A stretch of 14,377 bases of DNA from Bacteroidales bacterium (GTDB taxonomy: Bacteria; Bacteroidota; Bacteroidia; Bacteroidales; Bacteroidaceae): NCBI GenBank assembly GCA_004558535.1, contig SFCP01000057.1, positions 1 to 14,377 of the forward strand. The letters run 5' to 3'. Positions 1 through 7,338 of this stretch are shown here, in pieces. The position numbers were made by a program, and so were the translations under genes. Positions within the stretch are counted from its first letter, which is position 1. Every line of letters starts with the position of its first letter. The notes beneath the pieces are model-generated. The model was not told where the DNA came from. It saw nothing but the letters and a program-made list of their open reading frames with translations, and did no database searches.

Positions 1-144
1 CCCTACTCAGCGCAGACGGGTCACGGGCAAAGCCACATACCGGAAAGCATTTGCCGGCGAAGCAAAATGGGCTCGTGGTCCGTCTGCACTATCTACCTTA
101 TAAAACGAACTACCTGCTTTGCAGGAAAAACTAACTGCCAGACT

Positions 145-1185
145 ATGCGAAAAATATTACTTTCCCTTTTGACGATCTGCTTCCTGGGCGCAACAGCCTC
201 GGCCCAGGTGGCACAGCAAGTGGCCGGCCTGTATCACGGCGAACTGATTATCAGCTTCGAACCCATCAATGATGAATCCGAGGTCCTGTATAATCAGACG
301 GTTGAGCTGAAGGTTGCCGACGACAACACCGTCGATTTCCTGCTCTCCGACTTCAATTTCAACGATGCGCCGATGGGCGACATCTCTATACCTTCTATTG
401 GCGTTTCCGAGGACGGTACGAAAGTCACCTTCGGAGAGCGGGCGCCCGTCGACCTGGTTATGGGCGGCGGACTCATTGAAGCTACCGCACAAGTCGACGC
501 TGATTCCAGCTACATCGAAGGGGATGACATCCTGGTCAACCTCAACATTCTCTGGACCAACACCGGCGCCGACGCAGTGCCCATCTATGTCCGCTTCACC
601 GGCGCTCGCCTCACACCCATCGACCCCTCCGTGTACTGCGACACGTACAAAGCTTACATCGGCGTGCTCGACGAAACGTTCAACAACTACTCCGACATAC
701 TCTACGGCATTACCGGCGAACTTTCCATGCAGGCAGACAGCACGATGAGCGCCACTATTCACAATTTCGAGCGCGATGGTGTCAACTGGGGCAGCTTCAC
801 GTTCTCCGGACTGCACATGGGCTGCAAGAAAGAGCTCAACATTATCACCGAAGACGCCGATACTACCGTCACCTTGCCCGACGGAAAAACGGCAAAGTTC
901 CATCTGTACGGCGACCTCGGCATGAGTTATTATTTCTGGTGGGAGCGTGAGGGCTACGGCGACTGTTTCCTCATCACCTTTGCCTATACGTACGACGGAA
1001 AGACGGAGTACATGCACTGGGTCGGCGTCAAGGATCATCCCATCGATACCGGCATCCACACGCCCGCTCTGAGGCCCGCCGCAACCGGGGTTTACTCCAT
1101 CGACGGCCGCTACATGGGCAACAGTCTCGACCACCTGGGTCGCGGCGTGTACATCGTGGGAGGCAAGAAAGTCTACAAGAAATAA
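145..1185 (+). CDS. Secreted two-domain calycin-like protein
   Basis: The 346-residue product starts with a signal peptide (residues 1-21: basic MRK, hydrophobic LLSLLTICFLG, cleavage near ATASA-Q), which fixes the start at 145 rather than the in-frame ATG at 67. The mature part is beta-rich and appears to contain two related units, about residues 22-163 and 167-300. Each opens with a YxGxL-type strand and later has a D/N-F-x-(F/R)-x-x-x(1-2)-G segment (SDFNFNDAPMG in the first, HNFERDGVNWG in the second). This resembles the calycin-like domains common in Bacteroidetes secreted proteins; ligand and function are unknown. The last 32 residues (GVYS...GRGVYIVGGKK) form a tail shared with the next gene and resembling the end of type IX secretion C-terminal signals. 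It lies 99 nt upstream of the next secreted-protein gene and may be co-transcribed. Family assignment is from memory of sequence style, not a search. Confidence 0.72.
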   Translation: MRKILLSLLTICFLGATASAQVAQQVAGLYHGELIISFEPINDESEVLYNQTVELKVADDNTVDFLLSDFNFNDAPMGDISIPSIGVSEDGTKVTFGERAPVDLVMGGGLIEATAQVDADSSYIEGDDILVNLNILWTNTGADAVPIYVRFTGARLTPIDPSVYCDTYKAYIGVLDETFNNYSDILYGITGELSMQADSTMSATIHNFERDGVNWGSFTFSGLHMGCKKELNIITEDADTTVTLPDGKTAKFHLYGDLGMSYYFWWEREGYGDCFLITFAYTYDGKTEYMHWVGVKDHPIDTGIHTPALRPAATGVYSIDGRYMGNSLDHLGRGVYIVGGKKVYKK

Positions 1186-1209
1186 TCGCATCCCGCGGCA
1201 GACGGGAAC

Positions 1210-1236
1210 CGGGCGGCAGAAAGCGCCGCGCGCCCG
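1210..1236 (+). other. GC-rich hairpin between the two secreted-protein genes
   Basis: CGGGCG (1210-1215) can pair with CGCCCG (1231-1236) around a 15-nt GC-rich loop, 24 nt after the stop of the first gene. No U-tract follows (the next bases are CCTCTTGG), so it is not a convincing intrinsic terminator. It could instead be an mRNA processing or stabilising stem between co-transcribed genes. Confidence 0.3.
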
Positions 1237-1284
1237 CCTCTTGGAATGAAACAACTAAGTCCTAAAACAAAAAATACAGCCATC

Positions 1285-3582
1285 ATGAAAAAAATTCTAC
1301 TTTCCGTGATTGCCGCCTGTTCCCTGCAGTTTTCTGCAGCACAGGGAATCTATCAATTCGCTGACCCTGGGTTTGAACAATATACGACCAGCGACGTAGA
1401 ACCTGGCAACGGGTGGAACTCCTTCAACTCGGCCACCGGCAGCATGGCCGCTTTGGGCAAGGGCAGCTCGCCCAAGCCTCAGCACGTGACGCCGGGAGCC
1501 AATGGAACCTCGCATGCCGTGCAGATCTTCTCGAAGAACATTTTTGGCAAGAAGGCCAACGGCAACCTTACGACCGGTATGATCAACATGGGCAGCATGA
1601 CGCCTGCCAACGCAGCCAACTACAATTACACCAAGCGCGGCGACAGCAGCCACAGCCTGCTCTTTGCCGGCCGCCCCGATGCTGTTTCCTTCTGGGCAAA
1701 GTTCGTAAGTGGCGGCAGCCCCAACGGCCGCGGTCAGTTTATCCTGCACGACGGCGACGTGGACTACCGCGACCCTGAAGTGGCCGACCAGCTGGCCAAT
1801 CGCATCGGCATCGCGTCCGCCCTCATTCCCGCTTCGAGCGACTGGGTGCAGTACACCGCTGAGTTTACCTATGACAAGGCGCAGACTGCCACGCAGTATC
1901 TGCTCGCCTCCTTCACCACTAATCCCACTCCCGGCGGCAGTGCAAACGACTATCTGAGCGTGGACGAAGTCTACTTCATCTACTATCACGCCCTGTCGGC
2001 ACTCAGCTACGACGGCGCGGCGCTCGACCTTGAGGAAGCCGCCACTGCTACCGGCTGCAACCTGGCTCCGGCCACCTACGACCCCGCCCTGTTGGACTAT
2101 GTCGTCAAGGGAGCAGGCGCTACTGCTGAAGTAGACTATACCGCCCTTACCGGCACGGTCACCATTACCGTCAAGGGCAACGATTTCAGCGTCAACGCAG
2201 ATAGCAAGACCATCTATACGCTCTTCTTCGCCCCCGAAACGGTCGATCCCGAGCCGGAACCGGATCCGGACCCCGAGCCTGATCCCGAGCCGGGCGTCAA
2301 GGCGCTGGGCGAATCCATCCAGGATTTGAGCCAGCTGAGCAACGAGAAGACCTACGTGCTCTACAACCCCACCTACACGGCCTTCGCCATCAGCAATCCC
2401 GAGTATTCCGCCACCAATGTCTGGGCTGCCAACATGATTGACGGCGATGCCAGCCACCGTGTTGTGGATGCCAGCTACTCCCTGCCGCTCGACACCGCCT
2501 CGGCCCACACCGCGTGGATGATTGTGCCGTTCGATGGCAAGTACTACGTATATAATATGGGCGCCAAGAAGTTCCTCGTCACCCCGGGACAGGACGAAAA
2601 CCCCGCCATCTGCCGCTTCACCGACACCGTGAGCGGTTTGGCCATCGAGTCCCTTGGCGGCGGCCGCTTCGCTCTCAATACGACCGGCACCTCGCGTGCC
2701 TACATGTGCGCCGCACCGCAGTTGGCATACCCCGTCAGCATCTGGACGAGCAGCGACAGCGGTTCGTGCTGGGAAATCAAGGAGAACCCCAACGTACTGG
2801 CCGATGCCGAAGTACTGGGACTGATTGACCCCTCACTGGTGCCTGATCCCGGTCCCGATCCCGAGCCGGAGCCCGAACCGGATCCCGAGCCGCAGCCCGC
2901 AGCGCTGGGTATGCCCATCCTCAGCCTGGCCGAGTTGAGCAATGACAGCACTTATGCTGTCTACAACCCCTCGTTCACCACGTTCATCACCTATCACGCT
3001 ACGCATTCCAACCCCGAGGGTTACATCTGGGCAGCCGGCATGACCGGCGACAGCGAGCATCCCGTGGCACAGAATGCTTACAAAACCGCCCTGGACAGCA
3101 CCTCCGTCAACGGAGCTTGGATGGTGATAAGTGTAGGCGAGCATCTGTACATCTATAACATGGGAGCCGGGAAATACCTCAGCACACCGGGCTACGTGGA
3201 TGCCACGTCCGCCTGCCTCTTCAGCGAGGAGCCCGTCGCACTGACCGTCGAGCAGCTCGGTGAAAGCACTTTCGCCCTCACCGCCACGGGCCACGAGAAG
3301 GACTACCTCTGCGTAGCACCGCAGTCCTACTACTACCCCGTCAGCATCTGGGAGAAGACCGACGCCGGTGCCTGCTGGCAGTTCCTGCCCAACCGTACCG
3401 TCGAAGCCGACCCCGCTGTGGTAGATCAAATCCTGACCGCAACGGCCATCCATGAGGCGAACGTACAGCCCGCCGGCCGACCGGGCGTCTACAGCCTGGG
3501 CGGCGTCTACCTCGGCACCGACACGAAGCACCTCGGCAAGGGCGTCTACATCGTTGGCGGCCGCAAAGTCGTGGTGAAGTAA
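1285..3582 (+). CDS. Secreted PCMD-type protein with two repeated C-terminal modules
   Basis: The 765-residue product has a signal peptide (residues 1-20, MKKILLS...FSAAQ), which sets the start at 1285 instead of the ATG at 1246. Residues about 21-318 (starting GIYQFADPGFEQY) resemble the putative carbohydrate metabolism domain (PCMD, PF13201) of Bacteroidetes surface proteins. An acidic proline linker of DP/EP repeats (about 320-338) leads to module 1 (about 339-505). A second similar linker (about 520-539) leads to module 2 (about 540-706). The modules are clearly homologous: each has (T)YxxYNP, an (V/I)WAA(N/G)M segment, a WM(I/V) strand, Y(V/I)YNMGA(K/G)K(F/Y)L, YPVSIW and CW(E/Q). The YNMGAxK(F/Y)L pattern recalls beta-trefoil lectin strands, so carbohydrate binding is possible but inferred. 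The last 32 residues match the tail of the upstream gene. Role is probably cell-surface or secreted glycan handling; no catalytic motif was recognised. Confidence 0.72.
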   Translation: MKKILLSVIAACSLQFSAAQGIYQFADPGFEQYTTSDVEPGNGWNSFNSATGSMAALGKGSSPKPQHVTPGANGTSHAVQIFSKNIFGKKANGNLTTGMINMGSMTPANAANYNYTKRGDSSHSLLFAGRPDAVSFWAKFVSGGSPNGRGQFILHDGDVDYRDPEVADQLANRIGIASALIPASSDWVQYTAEFTYDKAQTATQYLLASFTTNPTPGGSANDYLSVDEVYFIYYHALSALSYDGAALDLEEAATATGCNLAPATYDPALLDYVVKGAGATAEVDYTALTGTVTITVKGNDFSVNADSKTIYTLFFAPETVDPEPEPDPDPEPDPEPGVKALGESIQDLSQLSNEKTYVLYNPTYTAFAISNPEYSATNVWAANMIDGDASHRVVDASYSLPLDTASAHTAWMIVPFDGKYYVYNMGAKKFLVTPGQDENPAICRFTDTVSGLAIESLGGGRFALNTTGTSRAYMCAAPQLAYPVSIWTSSDSGSCWEIKENPNVLADAEVLGLIDPSLVPDPGPDPEPEPEPDPEPQPAALGMPILSLAELSNDSTYAVYNPSFTTFITYHATHSNPEGYIWAAGMTGDSEHPVAQNAYKTALDSTSVNGAWMVISVGEHLYIYNMGAGKYLSTPGYVDATSACLFSEEPVALTVEQLGESTFALTATGHEKDYLCVAPQSYYYPVSIWEKTDAGACWQFLPNRTVEADPAVVDQILTATAIHEANVQPAGRPGVYSLGGVYLGTDTKHLGKGVYIVGGRKVVVK

Positions 3583-3607
3583 GCCGCGTGCAGAGCGACG
3601 TATGGCG

Positions 3608-3793
3608 AAATTAGAAATTAGGAGTGAGGAATTAGGAATGATGCCATCCGGCGAAAGCCTGTCCCGAACTTCCATTCGGCGCCTCAGCCGATATATAGTT
3701 CATATTTGCGGCGACGGCCGGCCATTAGAGCAAGTGCTATAGCTCTCGCCTTGCACGCAAATTCCTAATTCCTAATTCCTAATCCCTAATTTC
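3608..3793. repeat. Inverted pair of heptamer arrays (TTAGGAA/TTCCTAA), MITE-like
   Basis: The left arm (3608-3639) is built of TTAGGAA-like heptamers. The right arm (about 3762-3793) is the opposite strand of the same heptamer, with three exact ATTCCTA units and one ATCCCTA. Aligned as an inverted repeat, the arms match at 28 of 32 positions and enclose about 121 bp without an evident gene. The transcript could fold into a long cruciform or stem. It may act as a bidirectional terminator for the upstream gene, or be a small non-autonomous repeat; no target-site duplication was recognised. Confidence 0.6.
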
Positions 3794-3804
3794 CCAATAG
3801 GGAA

Positions 3805-3903
3805 GCGAAATGTTAAAACGAAAAATCCGGATTTGGATTTCGTCGAAAAAAGTATTATCTTTGCAATAGCGAAGCGGGAAAGTCCTCCAAACAAAGGGGC
3901 TTT
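3805..3903 (+). repeat. 99-bp promoter-bearing direct repeat, copy A
   Basis: This stretch is identical, base for base, to 14279-14377 in the same orientation. The match ends on the left at a mismatch (A3804 against G14278) and on the right only because the window ends, so 99 bp is a minimum. It contains a perfect 12-bp palindrome AAATCCGGATTT (3823-3834), a complete Bacteroidetes promoter (3832-3863) and the first 35 or so transcribed bases, including a hairpin (3879-3903). A small TTCCC-AATA-GGGAA hairpin (3791-3804) lies immediately to its left and is not part of the repeat. Confidence 0.95.
3832..3863 (+). promoter_or_regulatory. Bacteroidetes-type promoter in repeat copy A
   Basis: TTTG (3832-3835), a 20-nt spacer and TATCTTTG (3856-3863) match the Bacteroides primary sigma factor consensus TTTG-N19..21-TAnnTTTG perfectly. 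Transcription is expected to start about 5-8 nt downstream, near 3868-3871. The -33 element overlaps the 12-bp palindrome at 3823-3834, a possible operator. It could drive the candidate RNA at 3869-4158 and/or read into lpxL. Confidence 0.8.
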
Positions 3904-4158
3904 GAGATAGAAAAAATTAGCGGCGGGATAGTTCTCACCAAGTCCTTTGTAGTTGCATCGCGCCCCGCCCGCGATTGTTAGCAAAAGTTATTTATGTTAA
4001 AGTTCGGCCGGCCGGACCTGTGGAAAACAGGCCTGCGAAAGGCGGATGCGCGAGCCGTCCGGCGGCGATGCCGTGTCAGGATTTCCCCGGTCCCTGTCCG
4101 CCCGCTTCCAGCGGCCCGCAGGGCCGGTTCTACGTGCTGCAAGGCGGGTTTCCACAGG
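3869..4158 (+). ncRNA. Candidate structured RNA or long structured leader, unclassified
   Basis: This begins at the expected start of the 3832-3863 promoter. First block: GCG-AA-GCGGG (3869-3878) can pair with CCCGC-C-CGC (3964-3972), but GCGGCGGG (3920-3927) can pair with the same strand. AAAGTCCT (3879-3886) pairs with GGGGCTTT (3896-3903), while CAAAGGGGCTT (3892-3902) can instead pair with AAGTCCTTTG (3940-3949). Second block: 4017-4028 pairs with 4148-4158 (11 pairs, one bulge), continuing with 4031-4036 to 4139-4145, and enclosing a 9-pair stem (4087-4096 with 4119-4127, one bulge). No U-rich terminator is seen at the end, so it may be an lpxL leader rather than a free RNA. It lacks the conserved motifs of RNase P RNA, tmRNA, SRP RNA and tRNA. 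Pairings were found by eye without an energy calculation. Confidence 0.35.
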
Positions 4159-4188
4159 GGGCAGTACACCATATTCATACGCAAAGAG

Positions 4189-4219
4189 TTGGCACGTTGG
4201 CAATTTCTTTCTAAATTTG
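4189..4219 (+). promoter_or_regulatory. Promoter immediately upstream of lpxL
   Basis: TTGG (4189-4192), a 19-nt spacer and TAAATTTG (4212-4219) fit the Bacteroidetes -33/-7 pattern. The -7 element ends five bases before the lpxL ATG at 4225, so transcription would start at or next to the start codon. This gives a leaderless or nearly leaderless message for the lpxL-pgpH-ahcY-yfhO run. Confidence 0.6.
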
Positions 4220-4224
4220 CAGGC

Positions 4225-5139
4225 ATGAAAGTCTTGATACTTACGCTGAAGGGGCTCTCGCGGCTTCCTTTGGGCGTGCTCTATATATTTGCCGACCTCT
4301 GTTTCCCCATCCTGTACTATCTGATGCGTTATCGCCGCCGCGTAGTCCGGGAAAACATAGCCCGCTCCTTTCCCGAGAAATCACAGTCGGAGCGTCTGAG
4401 CATCGAGCGCAAGTTCTACCGTTTCTTCTGCGACTACGTCGTCGAGACGCTCCACCTGCTGTCGATGAGCGAGGAGGAGATGCGCCGCCGCATGGTCGTC
4501 GAGGGTGTGCCCGACATGGAGGACTCGCTCACCCGCCACCCCTTTGTGTTCATCTACCTGGGCCATTACTGCAACTGGGAGTGGATTTCCTCCATCCCGC
4601 TTTGGTCCACGCGCTCCGAACACGTCAATGGGCAGCTCTACCGGCCCCTCAAGAACAAGGCCTTCGACCAGCTGTTCATGGACCTGCGCACCCGATTCGG
4701 TGCGGTGAACATTTCAAAATACGAAGCCCTGCGCCACATCCTCACCTACCGTAAGGAGGGACGCCGGGCTATCATTGGCTTCATATCTGACCAGTCGCCA
4801 AAACCCATCAGTATCCACGAATGGGTCAACTTCCTGCACCAGGACACACCCGTCTTCACGGGTACCGAGCGTATCGGCAAGCGCGTGGACGCTGCGGTCT
4901 ACTTCGCCGACGTGCGTCGCGTGAAGCGCGGCTACTATCACCTCACCCTGCGCTGCATGACCGAGGATATTCACAGCTATCCCGACTTCAGGCTGACGGA
5001 ACTCTATATGGCAGAACTGGAAAAGATGATACAGCGACAGCCCCACCTGTGGCTGTGGAGCCACAAGCGGTGGAAACACAAGCGCGAGGCTGTCGAGGCC
5101 CTGCAGCGGCAGCATGCGGCCGGCGAAAACCGGGAATGA
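4225..5139 (+). CDS. lpxL: Lipid A biosynthesis acyltransferase, LpxL/HtrB family
   Basis: The 304-residue product transfers a secondary acyl chain to the lipid A precursor at the inner face of the cytoplasmic membrane. It has a membrane-anchoring N-terminus (hydrophobic about residues 3-32). The family HX4(D/E) catalytic motif is present as GHYCNWEW, with His114 and Glu119. A tail of the PHLWLWSHKRWK type is typical of the family, as is the overall length. The frame is open back to 3994, but those 77 extra codons are GC-rich, Arg/Ala-heavy and unlike the family. The start at 4225 gives the expected MKxLxLxLKGLSRLPLG opening and sits just after a -7 element. No Shine-Dalgarno sequence precedes it, as usual in Bacteroidetes. 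pgpH follows after 30 nt and is probably co-transcribed. Bacteroidetes lipid A is usually under-acylated, and which acyl position this enzyme serves cannot be told from sequence. Confidence 0.9.
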   Translation: MKVLILTLKGLSRLPLGVLYIFADLCFPILYYLMRYRRRVVRENIARSFPEKSQSERLSIERKFYRFFCDYVVETLHLLSMSEEEMRRRMVVEGVPDMEDSLTRHPFVFIYLGHYCNWEWISSIPLWSTRSEHVNGQLYRPLKNKAFDQLFMDLRTRFGAVNISKYEALRHILTYRKEGRRAIIGFISDQSPKPISIHEWVNFLHQDTPVFTGTERIGKRVDAAVYFADVRRVKRGYYHLTLRCMTEDIHSYPDFRLTELYMAELEKMIQRQPHLWLWSHKRWKHKREAVEALQRQHAAGENRE

Positions 5140-5169
5140 CGCGCCCCGTTGCCTAAATAACGAATCCCT

Positions 5170-7281
5170 ATGACCCAACTGAAAAAATCGAAAAAGGTGC
5201 GGCGAATTTTCGCCACCTATGCGGTGCCCCTGCTGGCCCTGGCGCTGCTGATATACTTCCTGCCGCGTGAGAGCAAATTCGGCTACGAGTACGAGCAGAA
5301 TCGCCCCTGGCGTTACGCACAGCTCATTGCATCCTACGACTTCCCCATCTACAAGACCGAAGCCGAGCTGGCGCACGAGAAGGACAGCCTCGCCCGTAAC
5401 TTCCGACCCTACTACAGCCTCGACACCACGGTCTGTGCCAAGCAAATCCGGCAGCTGCAGCAGGACTTCGCCTCCTTCGAGGGCGTGCCGGCCTACTACC
5501 AGCCTCGCCTGACCAAGCTGCTGCGCTCCGTCTACGACCGCGGCATTATCAGCAGCGAGGAGCTGGTGCGTATGCAGCGTGCGAGCCAGAAAAACTTCCT
5601 CCTGCTGCGCGGCAACGTGGCCGCTGAGCGCACCGCCGAGAGCGTCCTGACGCCCGCCGGAGCCTACAACGAAATCATGCAAAGCGAAGCGCAGAGCATC
5701 GGGCGCGACATGCTCGAACGCTGCCATCTGCGTAACTATCTGACCACGAATATTTCTTACGACGAACGACGCACCGAGGCCGAAAAGCGCGAGATGCTCA
5801 ATGTGCCTCTGACCAGCGGCATGGTGCAAAGCGGACAGCTCATCATCGACCGCGGACAGATTGTCACGGCGACCCATGTGAAAATCCTGGACTCCATGAA
5901 AAAGGAGAGCCAGCGCCGCCGCGACCCCTCCCAGGGGTATTGGCTGATCTTTGCCGGCCAGTTCTTCTTCGTGCTCGGCGTCCTGGCCATCTTCTTCTTC
6001 TACTTGAAGCTCTTCCGCCGCGACTACCTGGCTTCGCCTCACACGATGCTGCTGCTCTACACCGTCATCACGGCTTTCCCCCTGCTGGCCTACTGGATGG
6101 TGCAGCACCGTTTTGGCAACGTATTCATGATTCCCTTTGCCATGGTGCCCATCTTCATCCGCCTGTTCCTGGATTCGCGCACCGCTTTCGTGGGCATGGT
6201 GGTGGCTGCCGTGCTTTCGGCCATCGCCCTCTACGGACCGTTTGAATTTATATTGCTACAGCTCGCTGTCGGCATGACCGCAATTTACACGCTGCGCGAG
6301 CTGACCGAGCGCTCGCAGTTGCTCAAGACCGCTCTGGCCGTCACAGTCACAGGCCTCTTCGTCACCGTCTCCTACGAGTTGTCGCAAGGCATCGACCTGG
6401 GCTCCATCGACCGGATGCGCTGCTTCTATATCTGCTTTAGTGGCGTGCTGCTGCTCTTCGCCTACCCCCTGATGTACCTCATCGAGCGGGTATTTGGATT
6501 TACATCGGACGTGACGCTCGTCGAACTCACCAATATCAACAACAACATCCTGCGGAAGATGTCGAAGGTGGCACAGGGAACCTTCAATCACTCTATGCAG
6601 GTGGGTAATCTGGCGTCCGAAGTGGCCGACAAAATAGGCGCAAAACCGCAGCTGGTGCGAACCGGTGCCCTCTATCACGACATCGGGAAGATGCTCAATC
6701 CTGCTTTCTTCACCGAAAATCAGACCGGCGTAAATCCCCACGACCAGTTGTCCGAGGAAAGAAGTGCACAAATCATCATCAACCACGTGGTTGAAGGCGT
6801 GAAACTGGCCGAAAAATACCACCTGCCCAAGGTCGTACGCGATTTTATCGTCACCCACCACGGCGCAGGCATGACCAAATACTTCTATATACAGTGTGTC
6901 AACAAACATCCGGGCGAGACAATCGACAAATCGCTCTTCACCTATCCCGGACCGAACCCTTTCACACGCGAACAGGCCATCCTGATGATGTGCGACTCCG
7001 TCGAAGCTGCCTCCAGAAGCCTCAAGGAATACACCGAGGAAAGTATTAGCGCGCTGGTCAACCGGATTGTCGACGGACAACTGGCCGATGGATGCTTCAA
7101 GGAATGCCCCCTGACGTTCCGCGACGTGGCCGATGCCAAGCGAGTGCTCATCGATAGCCTCAAAACCATCTATCATACCCGCATCTCCTATCCCGAGCTC
7201 AACAACAAGCCTGCGCAGAAGCCCGAACCGGCCCGCACCGGATTCTTCGGAACGGGACTGCACCGCACGTGGAAGCGATAG
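5170..7281 (+). CDS. pgpH: PgpH-type 7TM HD-domain cyclic di-AMP phosphodiesterase
   Basis: The 703-residue membrane protein is expected to hydrolyse the second messenger c-di-AMP to pApA. The order is one N-terminal membrane helix (about 12-30), a large extracytoplasmic domain (about 31-255, 7TMR-HDED type), about seven further membrane helices (257-437), and a cytoplasmic HD domain (about 455-670). The metal-binding residues of the family are all visible: His474 (FNHSMQ), His503-Asp504 (YHDIGK), His539 (NHV), His563-His564 (THHGAG) and Asp609 (MMCDS). Their spacing is close to that of the characterised Listeria PgpH. The enzyme should therefore be active. The C-terminal 30 residues are proline-rich and poorly conserved. 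It lies 30 nt after lpxL and 57 nt before ahcY. c-di-AMP controls osmolyte and envelope homeostasis in other bacteria; a link to lipid A here is suggested only by position. Confidence 0.9.
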   Translation: MTQLKKSKKVRRIFATYAVPLLALALLIYFLPRESKFGYEYEQNRPWRYAQLIASYDFPIYKTEAELAHEKDSLARNFRPYYSLDTTVCAKQIRQLQQDFASFEGVPAYYQPRLTKLLRSVYDRGIISSEELVRMQRASQKNFLLLRGNVAAERTAESVLTPAGAYNEIMQSEAQSIGRDMLERCHLRNYLTTNISYDERRTEAEKREMLNVPLTSGMVQSGQLIIDRGQIVTATHVKILDSMKKESQRRRDPSQGYWLIFAGQFFFVLGVLAIFFFYLKLFRRDYLASPHTMLLLYTVITAFPLLAYWMVQHRFGNVFMIPFAMVPIFIRLFLDSRTAFVGMVVAAVLSAIALYGPFEFILLQLAVGMTAIYTLRELTERSQLLKTALAVTVTGLFVTVSYELSQGIDLGSIDRMRCFYICFSGVLLLFAYPLMYLIERVFGFTSDVTLVELTNINNNILRKMSKVAQGTFNHSMQVGNLASEVADKIGAKPQLVRTGALYHDIGKMLNPAFFTENQTGVNPHDQLSEERSAQIIINHVVEGVKLAEKYHLPKVVRDFIVTHHGAGMTKYFYIQCVNKHPGETIDKSLFTYPGPNPFTREQAILMMCDSVEAASRSLKEYTEESISALVNRIVDGQLADGCFKECPLTFRDVADAKRVLIDSLKTIYHTRISYPELNNKPAQKPEPARTGFFGTGLHRTWKR

Positions 7282-7338
7282 GAAATCGCCGAAAGGACTT
7301 ACGTAAAACTATCTACGATATAAATAATCAGACAAGAT

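Noticed and set aside
1..103. Possible 3' end of an upstream gene (frame open from position 2 to a TAA at 101-103)
   Set aside because: All three forward frames are open at the left edge and none of the short peptides is recognisable, so no gene tail can be claimed.
67..144. Earlier in-frame ATG for the first secreted protein (and likewise ATG 1246 for the second)
   Set aside because: Both would bury a clear signal peptide behind an N-terminal extension; the MRK and MKK starts at 145 and 1285 are classic.
4019..4156. Inverted DnaA-box-like sequences (TGTGGAAAA and TTTCCACA)
   Set aside because: Each differs from TTATCCACA, there are only two, no AT-rich unwinding region or dnaA/dnaN lies nearby, and they are better explained as the two strands of the long stem.
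3869..4160. RNase P RNA, tmRNA, SRP RNA, tRNA or rRNA leader as the identity of the structured region
   Set aside because: GGGAAAGTCC at 3876-3885 superficially recalls RNase P, but none of the later conserved RNase P blocks is present; tmRNA, SRP and tRNA signatures are absent and no 16S sequence follows copy A.
3994..4224. Open 77-codon extension upstream of lpxL
   Set aside because: It is Arg/Ala/Pro-rich, resembles no acyltransferase N-terminus, overlaps the candidate RNA stems and the lpxL promoter, and other frames are equally open in this GC-rich stretch.
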